5,675 bases of DNA from Armatimonadota bacterium (lineage in GTDB: Bacteria > Armatimonadota > Zipacnadia > Zipacnadales > UBA11051). Position numbers and translations under genes: made by a program. Positions within the stretch are counted from its first letter, which is position 1, and each line of letters starts with the position of its first letter. Of the stretch, positions 1 through 5,675 are shown piece by piece. The stretch covers positions 1-5,675 of the forward strand of contig JAUWOG010000179.1 of the NCBI GenBank assembly GCA_030612305.1. The letters are read 5' to 3'. The notes under the pieces were generated by a model. That model saw only the letters and a list, made by a program, of their open reading frames with translations, was not told the DNA's origin and made no database searches.

Positions 1-2
1 AG

Positions 3-1073
3 ATCCCCGGCATTGTCTATGAGGAGAGCGGTCAGGCCGCCGAGACGGAGCGGGATGACACCGTGAGCCTCGATGAGTTTGCGCTGCCGGCCTATGACAC
101 CGAGACGTACCCGGCGATGGCGGGCGATGAGAAGATAAAGATGGTGGTTCTGAGCGAGAGCCGAGGTTGCCCGAACCGCTGTGCCTTCTGCGTGCATCCG
201 ATGGAGGACGGTGGCCGGCAACGCCTCGCTTCACCCACGAAGATCGTTGATACGATGCAGACAATGCAGGAGCTGCACGGCATCTCGGTCTTCCGCTTCG
301 GGGGAGCCTCGACGCCGGGGAGCCTCATGTACGAGGTGGCCGAGGGGATCATTCGTCGCGGCCTTGATGTGCAATACAACACGTTCGGCCATTTTCGCAG
401 CGCTAGCCCCGACCACTTCGAGGTGATGGCGCGCTCAGGGCTGTACTCGATCTTCTTCGGCCTGGAGTCCGGCTCCCAGGAGATACTCGACAGAGCGGTG
501 CACAAGGGGATCAAGCTCGCGACGGTCGAGGAGACACTGCGCGCAGCCCAGGCGGCCGGGATATTCTCCGCCGCGTCCATGATCGTGCCGCTGCCATTCG
601 ACACCGAGGAGACCCTTGCCGAGAGCCTCGATTTCATCACGCGCCTGCGACCCGACTCCGTGCCGCTCCAGTTCCCCGGCGTCTTCCCCGGCACCCCCTG
701 GATAGAGAAGCCCGAGGAGTACAATATCGAGATTGATGACGTTGAGCGCTTCCTGCTCGATAACCTCGACTACCGCTTCAAGCTGCTGTTTCCGCCGCAG
801 TTCTGGGACCCGCTGCCGTACAGGGTCAACGGGATGACGTTCCATGAATTCACGGCGGTGACGATGGAGTTTGCCGGGCAGCTTGAGGCGGCCGGGATCC
901 TCACGAACTTCTCGCATACGCTGGCCGCGATCGCGCAGTCGGCGGAGATGGAACCCCGGCAGTTGCGTGACATGGCCCAGTTGTGGTGCGTCACCGGCGA
1001 TGCCGAAGCCATGGGGAATATGGTGAGGAAGGCAAACCGGGGGATACCGGGCGCAAGCGGACCTTGCGCTTAG
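3..1073 (+). CDS. Radical SAM protein, probably B12-binding class, 5' end outside window
   Basis: The reading frame is open from the left edge (first full codon at 3), so the gene begins upstream. A GTG at 63 could be read as a start, but the residues before it (IPGIVYEESG...) look like the linker that joins a B12-binding domain to a radical SAM core, so 63 is not chosen. The CxxxCxxC motif that binds the 4Fe-4S cluster is encoded at 168-191 (GCPNRCAFC). Further radical SAM marks follow: FRFGGAS, where the usual GGE-type SAM-binding stretch would be, and FGLESGSQEILDRA, typical of B12-radical SAM proteins. GVFPGTPW lies toward the end of the barrel, followed by about 115 residues of unassigned C-terminal region. 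The family cleaves S-adenosylmethionine to a 5'-deoxyadenosyl radical, often for methylation or rearrangement of an unreactive carbon; the substrate here cannot be told. The B12 domain itself is not in the window and is inferred. The gene converges on the kinase operon and is probably unrelated to it in function. Confidence 0.9.
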   Translation: MPGIVYEESGQAAETERDDTVSLDEFALPAYDTETYPAMAGDEKIKMVVLSESRGCPNRCAFCVHPMEDGGRQRLASPTKIVDTMQTMQELHGISVFRFGGASTPGSLMYEVAEGIIRRGLDVQYNTFGHFRSASPDHFEVMARSGLYSIFFGLESGSQEILDRAVHKGIKLATVEETLRAAQAAGIFSAASMIVPLPFDTEETLAESLDFITRLRPDSVPLQFPGVFPGTPWIEKPEEYNIEIDDVERFLLDNLDYRFKLLFPPQFWDPLPYRVNGMTFHEFTAVTMEFAGQLEAAGILTNFSHTLAAIAQSAEMEPRQLRDMAQLWCVTGDAEAMGNMVRKANRGIPGASGPCA

Positions 1074-1093
1074 GAGCTTGCTGCGCAAACTCC
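1073..1093 (+). terminator. Hairpin at the 3' end of the radical SAM gene, possible terminator
   Basis: Starting on the last base of the TAG stop, GGAG-C-TTGC, loop TGC, GCAA-A-CTCC can fold into a stem of eight pairs with one C/A mismatch. Its position right after the stop and between two convergent genes fits a transcription end. There is no T-tract after it on either strand, so it is not a classical intrinsic terminator. It could act with Rho, or only protect the 3' end. Confidence 0.35.
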
Positions 1094-1117
1094 ACGCTCC
1101 ACGGGAGGAAGGGCAGA

Positions 1118-1153
1118 CCACGCGTTGGGCGGAAAGGCCGAGCCACGCGTTGG
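1118..1153. repeat. Pair of 11-bp direct repeats, also able to form a stem-loop
   Basis: CCACGCGTTGG occurs exactly at 1118-1128 and at 1143-1153, 25 bases apart start to start. Each copy is nearly self-complementary around ACGCGT. The left copy can therefore pair with the right copy (CCACGCG with CGCGTTGG, one bulged T), giving a roughly 7-bp stem just past the stop of the receiver-kinase-receiver gene. It may be a second transcription-end structure for the minus-strand operon. A protein-binding site is also possible but unsupported. A 7-bp tandem repeat (CTCCACG twice, 1090-1103) lies next to it. Confidence 0.45.
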
Positions 1154-1166
1154 TGAGTAATTCGGG

Positions 1167-2939
1167 TCAGGAGCCGGGGACGCCGACCTCCTTCAGTAGC
1201 TCAGTCACCTCGAAAGGCTTCCTCAGAACCGCGTCCAGATACGGGGATTTGACGAGGTCCGCGTGTTCGTCCACGTAGGCACTGATAAGGACGACGCGAG
1301 TCTCCGGCGACATTTCCTTGACGCGTTGCGCCATATCCGTTCCGAGCAGGCCCGGCAAGCGGAGGTCGGTGACGACTACACTCGGTACGCCCCTCGCCTC
1401 CTCGACGTACGCGACGAACTTGCTGAGGCCGGCAGACGCATCCTCGACGCTCTCGACAGTGAGGCCGGCGCCAATGAGCATGGCCTTGAGGCTGCTGAGC
1501 ACTTCCGCATCATCGTCAACGACGAGGACATCCGGGACGCGGACGGCAGATCTGTCCGCCGCCTGCCGCGCCACCTTCTCCGTCTCCGCCTCAGTCACCG
1601 GCGCATCTGCATCTGCGGTCGTCGCGGCGTGAACGGCGGCCTCCTCGACACCCGCAGCAATAGCCTGTCGCGCGTCCTCCTCGCTCGCTTCGATATCTGC
1701 CCTCGCCGCCGCCTCAATGGCCGCTTCATCAGCCACCGGCAGGCTTATCGTGACGGTCGTGCCGACACCGACTTCGCTGGCGATCTCGAGAGAGCCATTG
1801 TGGCGACCGATTACCTTGCGAGCGACGCTGAGGCCAAGTCCGGAGCCGTTCTCGCCCTTGGTCGTGAAGAACGGCTCGCCGATGCGGCCCATCAACTCGG
1901 GGGGGATGCCGACACCGTTGTCCTGGACCTGGATGATGACGTTATCGCCGTCGGTGTCAGTCCGTATCGTGACCTCGCCGCCATCAATCAGGGCCTGTCG
2001 CGCGTTGATGACGATGTTCATAATGGCGGTGCGCAAGGCGGTGGCGCTGGCGTAAACCCGTGGCACATCGAGTGTCTCTACGGTAACAGTGGTGCCGTTG
2101 CTGCGCTTGGAACCACCGACGCCCATGTTGACTACGTCTGCGATGATGTCATCGACTTCGACGAGTTCGGCGGGGTCGTAGGGGTTGGCTTTCGAGATGC
2201 CCGCGATACGTTCAACGGCATGTGCGCCGTCGCGCGCGGCGCGGACGATGTCCTCGAGGGCATCCTGGACGGTGCTCGCACTGATCTGTGAGGACTGCTT
2301 GAGTTCCATCAGCAGCATCTCGATGCGGAGGAGGATGGCGGTGAGGAAGTTGCGGACGTCGTGTGCGACCTCGGCGGCAATCTCCCCGATGGCGTTGAGG
2401 CGCGCGACCTTGGCCAGTTGCGTCTCGATGGAGTTGTGAGCGGCCGCGAGGTTGTCGTACATGACGCCCTGATCAGGGGTGGATGAGGACTCGTCGAGGG
2501 TGCTCAGTTGCCACGAGATTGCTTCGGCTGCCGGCCTAAGCTGTTGGATGAGTTCCTGCTCCTTCTGGCGCTGGGCGCGCCTGGTGATGGCACGGTCGGC
2601 GACGGCCGTGATCTCATCCACGGAAAACGGCTTGGTGATATAGTCAATTGCGCCGTGGCGAACCGCCTGTTGAGCGGTGTCAACGGCGGCATAGGCGGTG
2701 ATGAGGACGACCTCGGTCTCAGGGTCAATATCCTTGAGGCGGCGCAGCACCTCGGTGCCGTCCATCTCCGGCATCTTGATGTCGAGGAAGACGAGGTCGG
2801 GGCTGTGTTGCCTGGCGAGCCTGAGGCCGCGGACAGCGCCATCGGCCAGGATGACCTCGTAGTCGTTCATCAGTATCATGCGTAGCGAGTCGCGAGGCCC
2901 GGGCTCATCATCTATGATGAGGACTGTGGGATTGCCCAT
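1167..2939 (-). CDS. Hybrid histidine kinase: receiver - HisKA - HATPase - receiver
   Basis: A 590-residue cytoplasmic protein with no membrane segment. Residues about 4-120 form a complete receiver: acidic pair D10/D11, phospho-acceptor D53 (FLDIKMPEMDG), T81 and K103 (ITKPF). A helical, coiled-coil-prone linker (about 115-185) leads to the HisKA H-box VAHDVRNFLTAI with phospho-accepting H193. The ATPase domain is complete: N-box NIVINARQA (N308, N312), G1 DNGVGIP (about 340-346), F-box FFTTK (357-361) and G2 GSGLGL (365-370). An Ala- and acid-rich linker (about 403-468) precedes a second complete receiver with acidic residues near 475-477, D525 (VTDLRLPG), S553 and K574 (RKPF). The protein should autophosphorylate on His and pass phosphate to one or both Asp sites. 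There is no DNA-binding output domain. The ATG directly abuts the TAG of the upstream gene, with GGGAAG at 2946-2951, and the receiver core begins within a few residues, which supports this start. It is the last gene of the operon. Confidence 0.93.
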   Translation of the reverse strand: MGNPTVLIIDDEPGPRDSLRMILMNDYEVILADGAVRGLRLARQHSPDLVFLDIKMPEMDGTEVLRRLKDIDPETEVVLITAYAAVDTAQQAVRHGAIDYITKPFSVDEITAVADRAITRRAQRQKEQELIQQLRPAAEAISWQLSTLDESSSTPDQGVMYDNLAAAHNSIETQLAKVARLNAIGEIAAEVAHDVRNFLTAILLRIEMLLMELKQSSQISASTVQDALEDIVRAARDGAHAVERIAGISKANPYDPAELVEVDDIIADVVNMGVGGSKRSNGTTVTVETLDVPRVYASATALRTAIMNIVINARQALIDGGEVTIRTDTDGDNVIIQVQDNGVGIPPELMGRIGEPFFTTKGENGSGLGLSVARKVIGRHNGSLEIASEVGVGTTVTISLPVADEAAIEAAARADIEASEEDARQAIAAGVEEAAVHAATTADADAPVTEAETEKVARQAADRSAVRVPDVLVVDDDAEVLSSLKAMLIGAGLTVESVEDASAGLSKFVAYVEEARGVPSVVVTDLRLPGLLGTDMAQRVKEMSPETRVVLISAYVDEHADLVKSPYLDAVLRKPFEVTELLKEVGVPGS

Positions 2940-4949
2940 CTATTTCTTCCCTTCGGCGGGCAGTCTGTCGGAGGCGGCGATGGGGAACTCGACATGGAAC
3001 TCGATCCTACCGTTTTCGGCGGCGGCGCGGAGGTTACCGCCCTGTTTGCTGAGAATCTGCCGGCTGATTGCGGGGCCGAGATCGGCATCCGGCTGCTCGA
3101 GCGCGAAGAGGGGATCAATGATGCGTTCGAGTTCGGGGTCGCGCGCGTTGCCGGAGCCGCTGAAGGTCACGGAGGCACTGGCGGGCATGCCACCGTTCTG
3201 CCCCACGACTACCCTGACCGGCGTAGCGTTCCCCGCGCGGAGGTAGCGAAGCAGATAGACGAAGGCGTCGCGGGTGGGTTGTGGGTCCGCGACGATGCGC
3301 GGCACAGGCTCATTGACCTGGAGATCGGGCTCGACGCCTTGGCCGTATTCGGGACTCGCGACTGCCTCGATGGCCTGTTCGACGATATCGGTGAGCTGAA
3401 CGACCGCGAGATCGGGCTCCGGCTGCTCGACGACGAGGAGCAACTCCTTGATGAAGCGCTGGAGGCGCTCGAGTTCGGGGTTGACAGTGGTGCGCCAGAA
3501 GTCGGCACAATCGTCGCTGGCGTCCGCTCGGGCCATCAACTGTGCGTAGGTCTGGATAGCGGTGAGGGGGGTGCGGACGTTGTGGGCGATTCGTCCCACG
3601 ATCTGGGCAAGTCCGTCGAGGCGTTGCCGGCGACGGTCTCGTGCCGCACGGGTGACCGGGCCGGTGACGTCTTCGAGGAGCATTACGCTGCCGGCGGGCG
3701 CGCCAGTGTCATCGAGGATCTGAGAGGTACTGACGCGGAGGAAGATGTCGAGGCTGGAGAGGTGGACTTTCTCGCCGCTGATTGCGGCCTCCGGCGTATT
3801 GAAGGCAGCATGAAGCTGGTCGCCGAGAGGAGACGGGAGGCAGCGGAGATCGGCACCAAGCATGTCGGCTTCCTTGATGCCGAGTACGTCGGCTGCATAG
3901 GGGTTGGCCAGAGCGATGCGCTCATCGCGTCCCAGGGTGATGAGCCCACAGTTAATGCCGTAGAGGCTGCTCTGGAGGTATGCAGTGGTGGTGCGCAGCG
4001 CAGCCTGCAGCCGGAGGTTCTCCACCTGCAGCGCTACGTAGCCGGCGAGGACGAAGAGGCCCTCGAGTTCAGAGGCGGTGTACGGCTCGCCAACGACCTT
4101 CTCGCCAAGCAGCAGCAGTCCATCAAGGCGACCACTGACGGTGAACGGGACGACAACATGCCCCCTGAAGATGGCGAGCTCCCTGCTGATGGCCGCGGCC
4201 GTGGCACTGTCAGCCCACCCGGACAGCTCGCCCTTGGTGAGCACGCGTGAGTTGAGGTTGTACCAGGTGACGAGAGCATCGTCAGGGCAGAGGCATCCGC
4301 GTTCAGCTATGCCGGTGTGCAGTCCCCGAGAGGCCTTCGCGGTGAGACATTCGGCGTCCTCATCTCTATAGAGGAAGCAGTGAGATGCGCAGCGCGCAAG
4401 CTGGACGGCGGCCTCGACGTAGGCAGCAAGCAGGCGGTCGAGGTCGAAGTTGCCTGCGAGAGCGGCGATGAGGTTATGGATGACGTGCTCGTTGACCGGT
4501 GCATCGGGCGGCATCGGGGTCGCAGTCGGCGGCGGCGGGCTAGTGGCGACGAGCGAACTGCCGGTGGCATGCGAGCCAGCCGTGGCAAGCTGTGCCTGCT
4601 GGAGTGCGGAGCTGAGTACCTCGCCGAACTCGGCGGGGGTGGCATTCGGATCGAGCCAGTAGTCGGGGACGGGGAGGCCTGTCTCCGTGCGGAGCTGATC
4701 CCTGACGTCCTGTGGCGCGATGAAGATGGCGACCGCGTCGGGGGTGGCTTCGGCGGCCGCCTTGTATCCGAGGAGGCGCTCGGTGGTCAATGGTTCCATG
4801 TCGGCGATGATTATGGCGACGGGCATCGCGCGGACGATGTCTATGGCTGCTGACGCGGTGGCAGGCAGCAGGAGAGCACGGTGGGCAAGATGCTGGGTGA
4901 CCTTTTCAATCCACTGCGGATTGAGGTCACTTGCCAGGGCAATGAGCAT
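2940..4949 (-). CDS. Histidine-kinase-like protein with GAF and PAS domains and a degenerate ATPase domain (probable pseudokinase)
   Basis: A 669-residue protein with no clear membrane segment, so probably cytoplasmic. Residues 1-118 have the alternating strand/helix pattern of a receiver, with D50 (IIIADMEPL) at the phospho-acceptor position. The N-terminal acidic pair is absent and the KP motif is replaced by DP (D100-P101), so this is a pseudo-receiver. A Pro-rich spacer (about 137-151) follows. A GAF domain spans about 155-315 (VVVPFTVSGRLDGLLLLGEK, EPYTASELEGL) and contains C187, C191, C201, C219 and C221. A PAS domain spans about 322-435. HisKA has the H-box IAHNVRTPLTAI with H456; Asn457 stands where Glu or Asp is usual. 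The C-terminal ATPase-like domain keeps the fold pattern to the end, but the N-box Asn positions read Tyr (VYLLRYLRA, 564-572), G1 is FSGSGN (596-601) and G2 is DADLGP (621-626). ATP binding and autophosphorylation are therefore unlikely; a sensing partner or phosphotransfer scaffold is more likely. The frame is continuous, so this is not a frameshift. It starts 2 bases after the upstream stop. Confidence 0.9.
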   Translation of the reverse strand: MLIALASDLNPQWIEKVTQHLAHRALLLPATASAAIDIVRAMPVAIIIADMEPLTTERLLGYKAAAEATPDAVAIFIAPQDVRDQLRTETGLPVPDYWLDPNATPAEFGEVLSSALQQAQLATAGSHATGSSLVATSPPPPTATPMPPDAPVNEHVIHNLIAALAGNFDLDRLLAAYVEAAVQLARCASHCFLYRDEDAECLTAKASRGLHTGIAERGCLCPDDALVTWYNLNSRVLTKGELSGWADSATAAAISRELAIFRGHVVVPFTVSGRLDGLLLLGEKVVGEPYTASELEGLFVLAGYVALQVENLRLQAALRTTTAYLQSSLYGINCGLITLGRDERIALANPYAADVLGIKEADMLGADLRCLPSPLGDQLHAAFNTPEAAISGEKVHLSSLDIFLRVSTSQILDDTGAPAGSVMLLEDVTGPVTRAARDRRRQRLDGLAQIVGRIAHNVRTPLTAIQTYAQLMARADASDDCADFWRTTVNPELERLQRFIKELLLVVEQPEPDLAVVQLTDIVEQAIEAVASPEYGQGVEPDLQVNEPVPRIVADPQPTRDAFVYLLRYLRAGNATPVRVVVGQNGGMPASASVTFSGSGNARDPELERIIDPLFALEQPDADLGPAISRQILSKQGGNLRAAAENGRIEFHVEFPIAASDRLPAEGKK
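2946..2951 (-). promoter_or_regulatory. Ribosome binding site for the receiver-kinase-receiver gene
   Basis: GGGAAG on the minus strand lies 6 bases before the ATG at 2939, inside the last codons of the preceding gene (Gly-Lys-Lys-stop). The stop TAG and the ATG touch without a gap, so ribosomes finishing the upstream gene could restart here. It supports the chosen start. Confidence 0.5.
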
Positions 4950-4951
4950 GT

Positions 4952-5674
4952 TCAGGCTTCCCCATTGTTGGAACTGATCGGTAGTCGCACGATGAACTCA
5001 GTACCTGTCCAGCGGTCGGAATGGACCTCGATGACGCCATTGTGCTCCTCGATGATGGTCTCGCAGATGGCGAGGCCGAGACCGGTGCCCCCGACGCGGC
5101 GGGAATAGAAGGGTTTGAATATCTCCCCAATCTGCTCCTGGGTGATGTGACTGTTGGCATTCTGTACTCCTATTGCTACCACTTCAGTCTGCTCACTATC
5201 AACATCTTCATGGGTGGTGATCCTGACCAGGCCGTCTTCAGGCTCGGCATCAACGGCGTTAGCGACGAGGTTGAGGATGGCCTGATGGAGGCGGCTTTCA
5301 TCGCCGATGGGGTGCCGGTCGTTGGCATGGAGGTCGGTGATGAGTGTGACACCGCGGGCTTCCGCATGGGCTGACATTGCCCGGGCGACTGCGGAGCAGA
5401 CCGCATTGACGTCGAGGTCTTCAACGACGGCGTCGGCGGGCTTGGAGAGCATCATCAGGTCGCTGAGGAGGCGGTCAATGCGGTTAATCTCCTCGTGGGT
5501 GGTGGCAAGGAAGTTGTCGCGGAACTCAGGGTCCGCCCAACGGGTGGGCAGGAGTTCGGCGAATGTACGGATGGCGACAAGCGGGTTGCGTATCTCGTGA
5601 GCCATGCCTGCGGAGAGGACGCGTATGAGGGCGAGATGCTCGGCTTCGCGGCGCTCGCGTTCGAGTTCTTCGAC
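4952..5674 (-). CDS. Histidine kinase, C-terminal HisKA-HATPase part; N-terminus outside window
   Basis: The frame is open to the right edge. Residues before the Met at 5605 (VEELERERREAEHLALIRVL) are a charged helix, as found just before HisKA domains, so that Met lies inside the protein and is not the start; any sensor domains are beyond the window. The H-box is GMAHEIRNPLVAI, with the phospho-accepting His codon at 5597-5599. Counting from the Met at 5605, the N-box ILNLVANAVDA (N112, N116) is intact, the F-box is FKPFYS (163-168) and G2 is GGTGLGLAI (172-180). The G1 box departs from DxGxG: it reads QNANSHI (148-154), with Asn in place of the Asp and Asn/His in place of the glycines. Variants with Asn at this Asp are, from memory, known in working kinases, so activity is likely but not certain. 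The gene ends two bases before the pseudokinase start and is the first operon gene visible. It probably phosphorylates a receiver, possibly one of those in the last gene (inference). Confidence 0.9.
   Translation of the reverse strand, partial: VEELERERREAEHLALIRVLSAGMAHEIRNPLVAIRTFAELLPTRWADPEFRDNFLATTHEEINRIDRLLSDLMMLSKPADAVVEDLDVNAVCSAVARAMSAHAEARGVTLITDLHANDRHPIGDESRLHQAILNLVANAVDAEPEDGLVRITTHEDVDSEQTEVVAIGVQNANSHITQEQIGEIFKPFYSRRVGGTGLGLAICETIIEEHNGVIEVHSDRWTGTEFIVRLPISSNNGEA
4957..4963 (-). promoter_or_regulatory. Ribosome binding site for the pseudokinase gene
   Basis: GGGGAAG on the minus strand lies 7 bases before the ATG at 4949 and within the last codons of the preceding kinase gene. 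The stop TGA (4952-4954) is two bases from the ATG. It resembles the site before the next gene downstream, and it supports the chosen start and translational coupling. Confidence 0.45.
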
Positions 5675-5675
5675 G

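Noticed and set aside
63..65. GTG as the start codon of the radical SAM gene
   Set aside because: The frame is open upstream and the residues there look like conserved linker sequence of B12-type radical SAM proteins, so the start is outside the window.
435..1121. A 228-codon minus-strand open frame opposite the radical SAM gene
   Set aside because: The plus strand has the CxxxCxxC motif and family-like sequence in one frame throughout; the antisense frame has no recognisable motif.
1263..2291. A 342-codon plus-strand open frame antisense to the hybrid kinase gene
   Set aside because: The opposite strand encodes complete kinase and receiver motifs; this frame has no recognisable domain and is a codon-bias shadow.
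2940..3290. A frameshift as the cause of the degenerate ATPase domain in the middle gene
   Set aside because: The frame keeps the order of the ATPase fold landmarks up to its C-terminus with no switch to another frame; only the catalytic residues differ.
2994..4250. A 418-codon plus-strand open frame antisense to the pseudokinase gene
   Set aside because: It lies opposite a gene with clear GAF, PAS and HisKA domains. Its translation is low in recognisable motifs and rich in Glu, Asp, Gly and Val, as expected from the complement of GC-biased codons.
5603..5605. ATG as the start codon of the upstream kinase
   Set aside because: It is inside the H-box (GMAHEIRNP), and the preceding in-frame codons encode the charged helix normally found before HisKA.
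1..5675. CRISPR array, tRNA, rRNA, insertion sequence or phage genes
   Set aside because: No spaced repeat array, transposase motif, terminal inverted repeats or RNA-gene-like sequence was seen; the window is almost wholly protein coding.

Overview
The window comes from a GC-rich bacterial chromosome or metagenomic contig. It is densely packed, has no introns, and its coding is typical bacterial coding. Many-domain soluble histidine kinases beside a B12-type radical SAM protein would suit a free-living bacterium with large signalling repertoires (for example Armatimonadota-, Chloroflexota- or Planctomycetota-like). The sequence alone does not fix the phylum, and that guess is weak.

Layout. 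The left fifth (to 1073) holds the 3' part of a plus-strand radical SAM gene; its frame is open to the window edge, so its N-terminus lies outside. A short intergenic stretch of about 93 bases (1074-1166) separates it from a convergent minus-strand gene set and holds a hairpin and short repeats. The rest is three tightly packed minus-strand two-component signalling genes, read from right to left: (i) the C-terminal part of a histidine kinase (right edge to 4952); (ii) a 669-residue protein with a pseudo-receiver, GAF, PAS and HisKA order and a clearly degenerate ATPase domain (4949-2940); (iii) a 590-residue receiver-HisKA-ATPase-receiver hybrid (2939-1167). The gaps between them are 2 and 0 bases, so they very probably form one translationally coupled operon whose promoter lies beyond the right edge. 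No stretch over 300 bases lacks a gene.

How they may work together. The first and third proteins keep most or all kinase motifs. The middle one keeps the phospho-accepting His but has lost the N, G1 and G2 ATP-binding boxes, so it looks like a pseudokinase. No DNA-binding or enzymatic output domain is visible in the three proteins. The likely picture (inference) is a cytoplasmic phosphorelay in which the middle protein senses through GAF/PAS and serves as a partner or phosphotransfer scaffold for its neighbours, with the two complete receivers of the last protein as phosphate acceptors. The final output would be elsewhere in the genome.
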